From positions 1-64,000 of the forward strand of contig AP026155.1 of assembly GCA_030295235.1 (NCBI GenBank): a DNA stretch of 64,000 nt, given 5' to 3'. The position numbers and the translations under genes were made by a program. Source of the DNA: Fistulifera solaris (Eukaryota > Bacillariophyta > Bacillariophyceae > Naviculales > Stauroneidaceae). The notes below the pieces were generated by a model. The model saw nothing but the letters and a program-made list of their open reading frames with translations. It was not told the origin of the DNA and did not search any database. Shown here one piece after another: positions 32,728 to 43,036 of this stretch (positions are counted from its first letter, which is position 1; each line of letters begins with the position of its first letter).

Positions 32728-33567
32728 ATGCCAACAAGAATGCTTTCACCTCATTTACCCCTTGAGAGAAAACGAAGCATACGGTTGAAAAGCAGCTTGC
32801 CTGTACATGAAGCGATCAGCACGAGAAAAGTCTCGAGGCAACCACCCTCGCGTACGAAAAGTTTGCCAAAACAAACATCGTCTGGTGGACTCTATCATGA
32901 CTTCATGAACCACGATAAGCATACCGCCGGCTATCACCAACCAAAACGCTCATCACCTCATATTCGCAGTAAAGCTTTACGATCGCTCGTTTCGTCGCAA
33001 GATATTGTAAAAGCTTCATCAAACTTTAGAAAAAATTTGTCATCGGATGCTGGGTCCGATCAAACCGAGCAGCTTGAACGTAAAGCTGAATCACCGATTC
33101 GACAAGCTCCTAGCCGGATCAAAAGTTATATGTCCGCACAAAATGCTTCCCCCGTTCGAAAACCCAAACGAACAGTGTCGTTTGGCCGCGTGGAAAATGT
33201 CATCGTAAAAGATATAGCTCGCGAGAACAAAACCCAGTTGTGGTTTTCCTCAAAGGAATATGAAGCGATGCGAAACGAGGCCTTTCAGATTGCCCTAACC
33301 ATTCGAGACAGAAAGGCGGTTGAAGACAGTTCCGCTGTAACCTCGCGAGGACTCGAAAGGTTTGTCAACAAAGAGTCGACAACAATCAAGACCGCTCGGC
33401 TGTCCGTACTGGAGCATCAAGATTTGACCATGTACGCCCTAGCATCGCATCGGGCGGTCCTTGAAGCGAGAGAAACGGCGTTGTTGGATGCACTCGAGGC
33501 AGTTGCAATTCAGAAAGAGAGTCAAATACTGTCAGTACCTTTACGTCGCTCAAAGCTGAATCCTTGA
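32728..33567 (+). CDS. VSFG-motif family protein B, function unknown
   Basis: A 279-residue paralog of the protein at 30261. The N-terminal 135 residues are alignable (MLSPHLP-ERK, SSGGLY, PKRSS) but clearly diverged, with many substitutions and small gaps. The rest is identical at DNA level. The conserved C-terminal domain has VSFGRVENVIVKDI and the LWFSSKEY and SRGLERF elements. The ATG follows AATCACC, a good context. A cytosolic or nuclear location is likely, because no signal peptide is present. Confidence 0.7.
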   Translation: MPTRMLSPHLPLERKRSIRLKSSLPVHEAISTRKVSRQPPSRTKSLPKQTSSGGLYHDFMNHDKHTAGYHQPKRSSPHIRSKALRSLVSSQDIVKASSNFRKNLSSDAGSDQTEQLERKAESPIRQAPSRIKSYMSAQNASPVRKPKRTVSFGRVENVIVKDIARENKTQLWFSSKEYEAMRNEAFQIALTIRDRKAVEDSSAVTSRGLERFVNKESTTIKTARLSVLEHQDLTMYALASHRAVLEARETALLDALEAVAIQKESQILSVPLRRSKLNP

Positions 33568-33689
33568 TCTGAACAAAGTAGATTAGTGGGTAATACTGAA
33601 CATTTTTGGGAATTTGTTGTATCCTGTGTTTAATTTTTGTATGGAAGAAAATGAAAGCAATGAGTAACCAGACCATAGGAAAAGATATA
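33135..33689 (+). repeat. 555-base identical tract, member 2
   Basis: The partner of 30686-31240, spanning the conserved domain, the stop and 122 bases of 3' sequence. After it the two loci are unrelated. Confidence 0.9.
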
Positions 33690-33982
33690 TCTTCCAAATT
33701 TTGAACGAGTGCAATTGAACAATGCAAATGAGGCGGCTTCATAATGACGTCTCTACGAGGTGCAGCATCCATTATTGTGACACAAATAGACTGCATAGCT
33801 TTCAACCTCATTGGAAAACGGGTTCAGGACATGCACTCCTCTAGCACTAGCTAGAGCTTTTACTCAGCACAGGGTTTGAACTATTTGTGAGAAAATGAAA
33901 ATGGACAACGAAAAAATCAGTACGAATTTCAAAGTTGCATTTTGACAAGGAAATTAGGGAATAAGATTAATAATTAGGATAG
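33690..33982. other. Spacer between member B and the tandem duplication
   Basis: About 290 bases with no gene recognised. Short minus-strand frames overlap the end of member B and look spurious. Confidence 0.4.
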
Positions 33983-35583
33983 TTTGATTTAAGTAGTAAC
34001 CAAGTAGTAATTGTTGGCACGGGGACTACCTCAAGCGTTTTTTAAAAAATATTCCAAAAGTACCGGATCGACCGAAGTATTTTCCGTCTTTGTCATAGAA
34101 TGCCACGAAAGTGGATGCAATTGAGCAGGAACAGAAATAAAATGAAGGCGAAAAGCGAAAAGTAAATATGGAGTATTTGGTACAGGTGGGACGAACAGAA
34201 ATGACCGACAGGAGGACAGATCACAAAGCTTCAAAAGTGGGGACAAACGTAGGTCCACTTCTGATAATAAAATAATCATCATCTTTTAATTTAATCAAAA
34301 AATCAGAATCGTCAAATGGAATTTTTTTAAAGAATTTCGTGCGTGTTACGAATTATTCTTAATTTCCTAAAGTCAGAATATAATTGCTTATGACTTATGA
34401 CTTTAAAATTCAATAGCTTTAATTTTCTCCGCCAACCGCCAACGGCAACGAGCAATGGCCTCTCCGCCTCCTTCCTGTTCTTCAATTTTTAATGGAGCAA
34501 AATGCAAAATATAGAGGAACAACTAAAGCACTGACCACTGTGTCATAAAACATTCATCGAACAGCCAACATCGAACGATTCTCGTTGATTAGTCCGTACT
34601 CCGCAATTTTCAATTTGTAGCGAGCCGTGACAATCAATCTTTCATAACAATTTCAATTACAATTCGCAAGTGCTTTCAACGTTTGCCTTTCACTGCTAGT
34701 ACAAAGAACCATGACAATGTTACAAACAGACTTCACTCTACTTGAAAGCCACGAAAGAAGGCGAGATCCAATTCTGGTTGTCGATTGTAAAGCTGCCAGC
34801 AGACGAAAAGCGCCTGAAATGACTGACACTAACCGATCGAAGAGCAGTCGCAAAGCCCGTGTTGGGAGAGCAAGGCCTTGTGCGGAGACTCAGGCTGCAG
34901 TGGTTGCCAAACCAATACATGTTCTGAAACCGATTATTCAAACACGAATTCCAAGAGCTTTCCAACAAGTGTACATTGCAGCAAATCGAGGAGAGGATAT
35001 AAAAGACATAGATCCATGTCCACCAATGCGGCAAATGCCACGTCGTACCAGGAGCTGCTTGTCCTCTAAGTTGTCGCGAACTTTTATTGACAGGGATGCG
35101 ACCCGTAAAACTGCGCGCTCTGTTTCATTTGGCGCTGTCAAAGGTGTCACAGTCGAAAATATTGCCGAAGATAACAAAAACGCATTGTGGTTTACGCGAG
35201 ACGAATACAATTCTATGCGACAAGAAGCTAAGGAGATCGCATCCGCCACTCACAAAAGAGGAGGTTCACTGAAAGAAACATTCAGAAGGTGTACACGAGG
35301 ACTCGAAAAATACATCGATCACGACTCATCAACAGTACAGGTCGCGAGACTTTCGGTGCTGGAGCATCATGATCTGGCCATGTACGCGCTAGCCTCAACC
35401 CGTGCCGTCAATGAAGCTCGACAGCTGGCTGAGAAAGACGCATTAGAAGCATTTTCTATTCATCAAAAGCGAATAATCACCCGAAGAGTGAATTAGTTGG
35501 GAAGTGGGGCTACATCTGTCCACTATCCTATCAACAACATAATATAAATATATTCTCGTTACAATAGCTCCGTCTTTATTCTC
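33983..35583 (+). repeat. 1601-base tandem duplication, unit 1
   Basis: Identical by eye to 35584-37184 over its full length, with period 1601. Each unit holds about 728 bases of upstream DNA, one complete VSFG-family gene (type C) and 87 bases after the stop. The units abut with no spacer. The join reads TTATTCTC followed by TTTGATTTAAG, with only about one base of shared sequence at the break. Confidence 0.93.
34711..35496 (+). CDS. VSFG-motif family protein C, tandem copy 1
   Basis: A 261-residue protein. The basic N-terminal half contains short Arg/Ser/Lys runs (NRSKSSRKARVGRARP). The conserved half has RSVSFGAVKGVTVENI, LWFTRDEYNSMRQEAKEIA, RGLEKYIDHDSSTVQVARLS and an Ala-rich helix (MYALASTRAVNEARQ). 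It matches members A and B in the same order but is well diverged, so this is an older branch of the family. The ATG follows AAAGAACC. The upstream 700 bases are part of the duplicated unit, so both copies probably share regulation. Function unknown. Confidence 0.72.
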   Translation: MTMLQTDFTLLESHERRRDPILVVDCKAASRRKAPEMTDTNRSKSSRKARVGRARPCAETQAAVVAKPIHVLKPIIQTRIPRAFQQVYIAANRGEDIKDIDPCPPMRQMPRRTRSCLSSKLSRTFIDRDATRKTARSVSFGAVKGVTVENIAEDNKNALWFTRDEYNSMRQEAKEIASATHKRGGSLKETFRRCTRGLEKYIDHDSSTVQVARLSVLEHHDLAMYALASTRAVNEARQLAEKDALEAFSIHQKRIITRRVN

Positions 35584-37184
35584 TTTGATTTAAGTAGTAA
35601 CCAAGTAGTAATTGTTGGCACGGGGACTACCTCAAGCGTTTTTTAAAAAATATTCCAAAAGTACCGGATCGACCGAAGTATTTTCCGTCTTTGTCATAGA
35701 ATGCCACGAAAGTGGATGCAATTGAGCAGGAACAGAAATAAAATGAAGGCGAAAAGCGAAAAGTAAATATGGAGTATTTGGTACAGGTGGGACGAACAGA
35801 AATGACCGACAGGAGGACAGATCACAAAGCTTCAAAAGTGGGGACAAACGTAGGTCCACTTCTGATAATAAAATAATCATCATCTTTTAATTTAATCAAA
35901 AAATCAGAATCGTCAAATGGAATTTTTTTAAAGAATTTCGTGCGTGTTACGAATTATTCTTAATTTCCTAAAGTCAGAATATAATTGCTTATGACTTATG
36001 ACTTTAAAATTCAATAGCTTTAATTTTCTCCGCCAACCGCCAACGGCAACGAGCAATGGCCTCTCCGCCTCCTTCCTGTTCTTCAATTTTTAATGGAGCA
36101 AAATGCAAAATATAGAGGAACAACTAAAGCACTGACCACTGTGTCATAAAACATTCATCGAACAGCCAACATCGAACGATTCTCGTTGATTAGTCCGTAC
36201 TCCGCAATTTTCAATTTGTAGCGAGCCGTGACAATCAATCTTTCATAACAATTTCAATTACAATTCGCAAGTGCTTTCAACGTTTGCCTTTCACTGCTAG
36301 TACAAAGAACCATGACAATGTTACAAACAGACTTCACTCTACTTGAAAGCCACGAAAGAAGGCGAGATCCAATTCTGGTTGTCGATTGTAAAGCTGCCAG
36401 CAGACGAAAAGCGCCTGAAATGACTGACACTAACCGATCGAAGAGCAGTCGCAAAGCCCGTGTTGGGAGAGCAAGGCCTTGTGCGGAGACTCAGGCTGCA
36501 GTGGTTGCCAAACCAATACATGTTCTGAAACCGATTATTCAAACACGAATTCCAAGAGCTTTCCAACAAGTGTACATTGCAGCAAATCGAGGAGAGGATA
36601 TAAAAGACATAGATCCATGTCCACCAATGCGGCAAATGCCACGTCGTACCAGGAGCTGCTTGTCCTCTAAGTTGTCGCGAACTTTTATTGACAGGGATGC
36701 GACCCGTAAAACTGCGCGCTCTGTTTCATTTGGCGCTGTCAAAGGTGTCACAGTCGAAAATATTGCCGAAGATAACAAAAACGCATTGTGGTTTACGCGA
36801 GACGAATACAATTCTATGCGACAAGAAGCTAAGGAGATCGCATCCGCCACTCACAAAAGAGGAGGTTCACTGAAAGAAACATTCAGAAGGTGTACACGAG
36901 GACTCGAAAAATACATCGATCACGACTCATCAACAGTACAGGTCGCGAGACTTTCGGTGCTGGAGCATCATGATCTGGCCATGTACGCGCTAGCCTCAAC
37001 CCGTGCCGTCAATGAAGCTCGACAGCTGGCTGAGAAAGACGCATTAGAAGCATTTTCTATTCATCAAAAGCGAATAATCACCCGAAGAGTGAATTAGTTG
37101 GGAAGTGGGGCTACATCTGTCCACTATCCTATCAACAACATAATATAAATATATTCTCGTTACAATAGCTCCGTCTTTATTCTC
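35584..37184 (+). repeat. 1601-base tandem duplication, unit 2
   Basis: The second exact unit. It ends just before TAATTTCACTG, which is also the 3' end of the convergent kinase gene. The absence of any seen difference between units means a very young event or recent homogenisation. Collapse or artificial duplication in the assembly is the alternative. Confidence 0.93.
36312..37097 (+). CDS. VSFG-motif family protein C, tandem copy 2
   Basis: It encodes the same 261 residues as the copy at 34711, with identical DNA. It lies tail to tail with the kinase at 37190, with 92 bases between the stops. If both copies are expressed, the locus doubles the dose of this product. Confidence 0.72.
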   Translation: MTMLQTDFTLLESHERRRDPILVVDCKAASRRKAPEMTDTNRSKSSRKARVGRARPCAETQAAVVAKPIHVLKPIIQTRIPRAFQQVYIAANRGEDIKDIDPCPPMRQMPRRTRSCLSSKLSRTFIDRDATRKTARSVSFGAVKGVTVENIAEDNKNALWFTRDEYNSMRQEAKEIASATHKRGGSLKETFRRCTRGLEKYIDHDSSTVQVARLSVLEHHDLAMYALASTRAVNEARQLAEKDALEAFSIHQKRIITRRVN

Positions 37185-37189
37185 TAATT

Positions 37190-38305
37190 TCACTGTCCAG
37201 GAATTGCGATCAGTAGTTGTTGTGATGCAACTTCCGCTTCTAAGACACTGAGTACATATGGAAATTTCGGTCGCTGCAGCCGATCTCGGACCCAACATTG
37301 TTGCATCAGGTGCTGTAATGCGTCTGACAATATAGGCAGCGCGCACGGTCGTTTGTGTCGATACAGCATGTCATCCACAGCAGTGCTACTGCAAATTTGA
37401 TTGTGATTGATTGGTTTTTCTAGCGAAAAAATGTACCACATCATCATGGCAAAGGAGAAAACATCGGCCGACAATCCGTACGGTTGATTCAACATGACTT
37501 CTGGAGCCATGTATCCGACAGTTCCCGTCATCGGCGTAGCACGATATCCATCTGGTTGTTCGATCAAATGTTTCACCTTGAGTTCCTTCGCACATCCAAA
37601 GTCAAAGAGTTGAAGATGCCGATAATCACTACTTTTGCTCCCATCCTTGTTGATTGCAAAACCAATGTTGGGTGGCTTGATATCCCTGTAAACGATTGAA
37701 TACTGGTGCAAATGATTCAGAGCACTGGCTAGTTGTGCGACAACCCTCACGCGTTGATAGTAAAACGCCCGCATACGTGCCGTATTATTCCACCATCGCA
37801 GTCGTCTCCCACCAATACAATTGGCGTATTCGGTTCGCCATTTGTCATCGACTAGTTCCGCGAGTGTCAGGGCAAGTTTGTCAAAGACTAATCCGTATTC
37901 AAAGGTGCCTGGACTTCCGAGAATCGCTCTCAAGTGAATGATATGAGGATGCGACGGCAAATGCTGTAGGAATTGTGCCTCACAAGCTAAATCAAAGAAG
38001 CTAATTTTTTGCTTCTTTTGTTGTTTAAGCCGTTCTTCATCGTCAAGTTCGTCCATTACTATTTTCTCATTCGCTTGGCTCTGTAAAAAGCAACGAGCTC
38101 GCTTCACAACAAGCTGTTGAGCGTCAGCATTCTCAACACCTCGAATAAACGTTACAACATAGACAGCCCCAAAGCATCCTTGCGCAAGCTGTTCACCCAC
38201 TACAATATCATTCGTCTTCAAATGAGGAATAATCTGTTTCGGGCTTTCTGTACGTTGTAGTTTCACCAAAGTCGATCCTGATTCCCATTGCAGCAGACGA
38301 CGCAT
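37190..38305 (-). CDS. TKL-like protein kinase, intact
   Basis: A 371-residue protein with all kinase landmarks: glycine loop LAQGCFGAVYVV (about 39-50), VVKRAR with the ATP-binding Lys, catalytic loop YRDIKPPN, LFDFGCAKEL and YMAPEVML. The segment ADVFSFAMMMWYIFSLEKP is shared with the kinases at 19474 and 54538. It ends soon after the catalytic domain. The catalytic Arg-Asp is kept with Tyr in place of His (YRD). The ATG at 38305 is the first Met after an in-frame stop. However, an Asn/Glu/Gln-rich open frame (38553-38263) overlaps it in another phase, so a longer N-terminus joined by a one-base shift is possible. Confidence 0.85.
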   Translation of the reverse strand: MRRLLQWESGSTLVKLQRTESPKQIIPHLKTNDIVVGEQLAQGCFGAVYVVTFIRGVENADAQQLVVKRARCFLQSQANEKIVMDELDDEERLKQQKKQKISFFDLACEAQFLQHLPSHPHIIHLRAILGSPGTFEYGLVFDKLALTLAELVDDKWRTEYANCIGGRRLRWWNNTARMRAFYYQRVRVVAQLASALNHLHQYSIVYRDIKPPNIGFAINKDGSKSSDYRHLQLFDFGCAKELKVKHLIEQPDGYRATPMTGTVGYMAPEVMLNQPYGLSADVFSFAMMMWYIFSLEKPINHNQICSSTAVDDMLYRHKRPCALPILSDALQHLMQQCWVRDRLQRPKFPYVLSVLEAEVASQQLLIAIPGQ

Positions 38306-39073
38306 GGTCTTTTGTGAATTGTGCTTTCGTTTGTTTCATCGTCTTGTGCGAGATTGATAGTTTCTGAGTTTAGTGGATCCTCTCTTGTTTGTTGTTCATA
38401 ATGTTGCTCCTGCTGTTGTTTGCTTTCGTTGTGGCTGCTTCCATTCGCCACCGATTTTACGGAGTTAGAAGAAGGAGACTCTGTTATTTCCGCCATGATC
38501 GTGGTTGCCTTGTTACCATTCTCATGGCATTTGCCCAAATACTCCTCGTTCACCTTTCATTGTGTTTTTTGTGCAACTTCAAATTACTGCGAAACGCGGT
38601 GGTCCACCATCGCTTCCACTTCCACGCGCAACACACGTAAGTACCGGTGCGGTAGATTACACGTTGTAATCTAAAAAAAGCTAACCGGAGTAATTTCTTA
38701 GGGATTCTTTTTGGTCGCTTACTCAAAGCTAGATAGTACAAGTTAATACTGTGACACTCCGACAGTAAACAAGAAACAAGACTACTCCGTACATAATCAT
38801 AAGTCATAGATTGTGGTATTATATCCTATAGACACGAGTTCCAGACGAAATTTTACAGTTTCACGAGTCACGAATGTACATTATTTCTCCGATTACCAAG
38901 AGTAGAGTAGAGGAGCCCGGCTCCATACAAAGTACTTGTACGAGCACAAGTACTAGGGCACAGCCAAAACGCGAGTCCTCCTTTTCCATTGCAAACGAAG
39001 GAGACCTTGTGATTGCTTCCTTGAAAACAAACAAACGACAATAAGTGATGCAATGCTTCCCATTTAAATAAGA
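38306..39073. other. Divergent spacer between kinase and GPCR genes
   Basis: About 770 bases. The first 250 may be coding (see kinase). A perfect 9-base inverted repeat, AGTACTTGT (38931-38939) and ACAAGTACT (38946-38954) with a six-base loop, lies 120 bases before the GPCR start. An ACTCCGTA element, seen in several other spacers here, is at about 38785. Confidence 0.55.
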
Positions 39074-40988
39074 ATGAATCTACCATCGAGTATGAGTATA
39101 ATAGCACGGCTCATCTTCTTAGCGCTGCTTTGTCAGCAAGCCGCAAGTCAGGGATGTTTCGATTTCCGTTCCTTGTCATGTCTCACGCCGCAAGAGCAGG
39201 GAGACGATCTCATGGACGTACAAATAGCATGTTTAGCAATAGAGCAGGCTTTGAAACAACAAAAGCAATCAATAAAGCTTTTACAATTACCGGAAGAGAC
39301 GCAACAACACGAACGCGCGCTGCAATATCTCACCGTACACGATGATTTGTGTTATGGCTTGCATCAAGCGTATCACAAATGTTGGTGGTGTGCGCAAATC
39401 GTTTTACCAGAAGAAGTCGTACATTCAGACTTTTGTCAATTCCGAACTTGCTCGCGACCCCCGCAAGCGGAGGTATCGCTCACGACGTTGCGAGAAACAT
39501 GTCAAGAAATGCAAACCGTGCAAGAGTATGGTGGTTATCCAGCTACGATGGAATTTTGTCAGCGTGCGGAAGAAGCGGCTTTTCTCTGTCCTATATACTG
39601 CAAGACCTCGTATTTGGGCGCTGATACACTAGCACAAAAGCGTGGCTTAGTATGGATGGCTCGAACGACGGCTTTTTTCACATTGTTCGGGGCACTTCAT
39701 ATACTCTATGATATCGGCAAAGATGCCAAAAAACGACAATCTGTGTACCATCAATTGTTGCTCGCCATGGCGGCTTTTGATGTATCGACCGGGATTGCGT
39801 GGGGATTGTCGACATGGCCCATTCCGAGTGAATTCTTTTGGATTCATGGAGCAAAGGGATCGACAGCTACTTGCACGGCGCAAGCCTTTTTCGTGCAATG
39901 GGGTTTCACGTCAATGTTTTACAATGTCTCGCTCGCTCTTTACTATACCTTGGTGATTGTTTATACTTACAAGGAACACCAACTCATTAACTTGCGGCCG
40001 TATTTGTTGGGCGTCCCGCTGGTGATAGGAACGGGGTTGGCATTGGGAGCCATTCCTTTTTATGATTGGTTTGAATATGGTTGTCACTTTTTGGTACGTT
40101 ACTATCACTTTCTGAGATCGATTAACCCGTTGAAATTGCTCATATTTACCATTTCTGTTTTCTGCGCCTTCTTTTACGATAGCCACCACCCGATGGTCCG
40201 GCATGGCCCGTTTACATTTTCGCTGTCGTTCCTCTGGCAATATCGATTTTGAGTATTATCGCCAGCATGGGATTCATCTTCTATCGCGTTCGTGCCCAAG
40301 CTCAAGCCTCTCAGAAATGGTCGATGCAAAGGGTGCACCCAGCGGCTTGCAAACACGCGTCTTCTATCAGTGTTTGTGGTATGTTTTATCGTTTCTGATA
40401 TCGTGGCCCATTTTGTTTGCGGTCTATTTGGCCAGTATCGATGTCGATGGACCCTATGGTTTCACTCTGATCATCGCCATGTTGGCGCCGTTACAAGGCT
40501 TCAACAACTTTTGTGTGTATTTACGACCCAAAGTGCTGCATTGGAAAACGGTCTGTGACAAACGACGCAAAAAGCAACAATCCTCCCCACAGAACGGCTT
40601 GGGCCACAGTTGCTACCCAACTGGTGGTACCACGCAAATGAATTCATTGTATCAGAACAGTTCGGGCCTCACGAATAGGAGACAAGTTGTTCCCAGTCGT
40701 AGTGTAACAGACTTTTCCGAAACGGAACGCGCTGAGGATGCAGTTTTCATTTCGCAAAACCATTGTTCAGAGAATGTCTTTGCTTTGGAATTTTCCGAAA
40801 CTGGTCACGATTCTACTCAGTTGGTGGAGGCAGAGGTTGTCTATGCCGAACAAGTGATTGACAAGGATGTTAATGAGGATGAATACGTAGATCCTTCAGT
40901 TCAAATCGTTGAAATGAACGAGCATAGCGACGCTGGTTATAACAATAATGAGGAACTAATTACAGACGAGACTGATCTTCCACATTAA
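39074..40988 (+). CDS. Seven-TM GPCR with Cys-rich extracellular domain, two exons, one shift
   Basis: Exon 1 is 39074-40093. The intron is 40094-40182 (GTACGT, ACGATAG, 89 bases, phase 0). Exon 2 is 40183-40988. A signal peptide ends near AASQ-GC. An extracellular part of about 180 residues has some 13 cysteines and WW. Helices follow from ARTTAFFTLFGALHILYDIG on. Splicing restores the loop CHFLPPPDGPAWP and helix five (VVPLAISILSIIASMGFIFY). The frame then moves near 40330, and helices six and seven follow (VLSFLISWPILFAVYLA, GFTLIIAMLAPLQGFNNFCVYL). One missing base gives about 608 residues. The long polar tail is acidic. The layout recalls Dictyostelium-type cAMP/Frizzled-like receptors. 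The ligand is unknown. Confidence 0.78.
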
Positions 40989-41140
40989 GGACCGCCGAAG
41001 AGGACAAGTGCAAAGTGGAAACAGAATAGTCTACCGAAAGTACAGTGGATATTATAACAATTGTTAACCAGTAACAACAAACTTTGAATGCTGATAAAGT
41101 AAGTTCTTTGTTTAAGCTCTTTTTGTTGAACACGCTACGC

Positions 41141-43036
41141 TTACTCGTGTACTACATTAACCCAGCTAGGTGGTAGCATATCATCAGGCAAAGCAATGGG
41201 ATGACGGAATCCGCCAGGCAAATGCCAGTCTTGTGAAAAAGCTCGATCATACAAAAATATGCCGTCCTCTGGTACGTGACGGACTATCACTGGTTCGTCC
41301 CTATCCTTCAAATGGAGTTCCACTGTATATTCGAATGATGCCTCTCTATCATCGCCATCTCTTTTGTCGTGAGATATCGAAAAGCGTTCTAAAACCGTAC
41401 AGTACACACGATGAGGATCTTCGGGACGCAACATCGGAACCCAAACGTAGCCTTCTTCCGGATCCTCGTCGTCTTCCAAAACAACAGTACTACTGTATGA
41501 TTCGTGACACATCGTCATCAAATTGTCGGGATAGGGTTCTTCCTCCGGAGTCCGATAGTGCGTTTCATTCCATTGTGCACGCGCCACGTAGGGATCGGTA
41601 ACGGGACTATACTGCGCGGCATAGTACTCCCAGGCTTGCTCCCAAGCGGATCCATAATCCATTAGTATCTCTTCTCCGGGTTCGATATCGCGAACCGCCA
41701 CATATTCAAAAGACAAACCAATTTTATCAATCGTATCGTGCAAGAATTCGGCCGTTTGTTGCAACCAATGTGGTTTGTGAGCAACAAATTCTCTTCGCAG
41801 CCACTGCACGCGAACATTGACACGCGACTTGTCGAAGGCATGATTGATGTAATTTACCATACCGCCGTAGGGCGTTAGCAAGACGGTAGAATTGGCGTGT
41901 TGATAACTGTAATTGATGACTAAATCGTATCGATCTCCCAACCACAAGACTTCTTGCCCTTGCGTTCCGATGTGGACCAGCGGACTGTATCCTACAATCG
42001 TGCCTTGGGGGAGTGCCCGCGTGGCAAACGCGCCCCGTCCTGCTTGAGGAATCGTCGAGGGTTTGGCTTCCATATGATCTTGGCAATATCCGTTTTCTTG
42101 CAACCATTCGATGGAACGTTTCGTCGATTGCCGTATGAAGTGTCGAACAATGGTTTTATCTTTATCCTCTGTATTATCCTTGTCTTTGCTTTTGTTCTGT
42201 TGCTGTTGTAGATAATAGTCAATGACATGTTTCCAATCCGTGCGAGGAAGATTACTCAAGGCTCGATTGTTGCGTTGATAGGGAAAACTCTTCATCAATT
42301 CCCACAGCCCGTGCTGTAGAGACGCTGACGGCTTATGTTTTGTAATCCAAGGTAAGTATCGTTGTTGTAAGAAAAGTTCCGCTTGTTCCAATTCATAATC
42401 CAGGGTCACTTGTACATTCGGGATATCTGGAATCCAGAAATCTCCGTACATGGCCATTAGTTCGGTGCCAGCCTCAATATCCCGCACTGCCCGCGTTTGT
42501 GCGGAATGATAAGGTGTGAAGGCAGTCACCCCTGGATCTTTCGATCGATGCAAATCCACAGTATCATAAGTAGAGCCATGCGTCGAGAGAATATTATTCA
42601 TGTCGAGCAAACTATTCACCGTGCAACCGATGCCCGGCACAAAAACAGCTCGCGATTTCTCACGATTTGTATCTTGATACGTTTCAATGTTCATGATATC
42701 GCCTTCCCAAATGTATCGATCCCATAATATACCATCTCTATATCCCGGTTTGTGATCTCCCCATTCACGAAATAGAAGAGGAATGGCCATTTCGTGCCAT
42801 GTGAAATTCGTAGGAATATCACGTCCCGCATACATACCCAAATTTGCGTCTTCGCCTAACGTACTGGGAGCCATATATAAACCACATTCAGGTTGTGGTG
42901 GTGCCGTGCAAGCGTTGGAGTTAGAAGAAGCAGAACATGTTCCTAAAGCAGCTACTGCGATTGTTGCTGCATCGAAACGAAGAATCAAAGGGAAAATGAC
43001 AGAAAGGAGCGGCGAATAATTCGTCGCAAAAGTCAT
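41141..43036 (-). CDS. Secretory-pathway protein with two SET-like domains
   Basis: A 631-residue, single-exon protein. Residues 1-35 look like a signal peptide. A first SET-like unit runs from about 58 (NLGMYAGRDI) through a variable middle to AGTELMAMYGDFW (about 205). A second runs from AGRGAFATRALPQGTIVGYS (about 320) through NYINHAF, an NH motif close to the S-adenosylmethionine pocket of SET enzymes, to GEEILMDYGSAW (about 455). The C-terminal 170 residues are acidic, with Trp/Pro at the end (LPPSWVNVVHE). SET proteins methylate lysines. A copy routed to the ER or outside is unusual, and the substrate is unknown. It converges with the GPCR gene (152 bases between stops). Confidence 0.78.
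   Translation of the reverse strand: MTFATNYSPLLSVIFPLILRFDAATIAVAALGTCSASSNSNACTAPPQPECGLYMAPSTLGEDANLGMYAGRDIPTNFTWHEMAIPLLFREWGDHKPGYRDGILWDRYIWEGDIMNIETYQDTNREKSRAVFVPGIGCTVNSLLDMNNILSTHGSTYDTVDLHRSKDPGVTAFTPYHSAQTRAVRDIEAGTELMAMYGDFWIPDIPNVQVTLDYELEQAELFLQQRYLPWITKHKPSASLQHGLWELMKSFPYQRNNRALSNLPRTDWKHVIDYYLQQQQNKSKDKDNTEDKDKTIVRHFIRQSTKRSIEWLQENGYCQDHMEAKPSTIPQAGRGAFATRALPQGTIVGYSPLVHIGTQGQEVLWLGDRYDLVINYSYQHANSTVLLTPYGGMVNYINHAFDKSRVNVRVQWLRREFVAHKPHWLQQTAEFLHDTIDKIGLSFEYVAVRDIEPGEEILMDYGSAWEQAWEYYAAQYSPVTDPYVARAQWNETHYRTPEEEPYPDNLMTMCHESYSSTVVLEDDEDPEEGYVWVPMLRPEDPHRVYCTVLERFSISHDKRDGDDREASFEYTVELHLKDRDEPVIVRHVPEDGIFLYDRAFSQDWHLPGGFRHPIALPDDMLPPSWVNVVHE

Noticed and set aside
38263-38553. 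Independent 96-residue gene upstream of the kinase at 37190
   Set aside because: It overlaps the kinase start in another phase and reads like a disordered kinase N-terminus. It is more likely the shifted beginning of the same gene or a 5' leader.
40094-40182. A second frameshift in the GPCR gene here
   Set aside because: A GT-AG intron of 89 bases explains the frame change and restores a normal extracellular loop and helix five.
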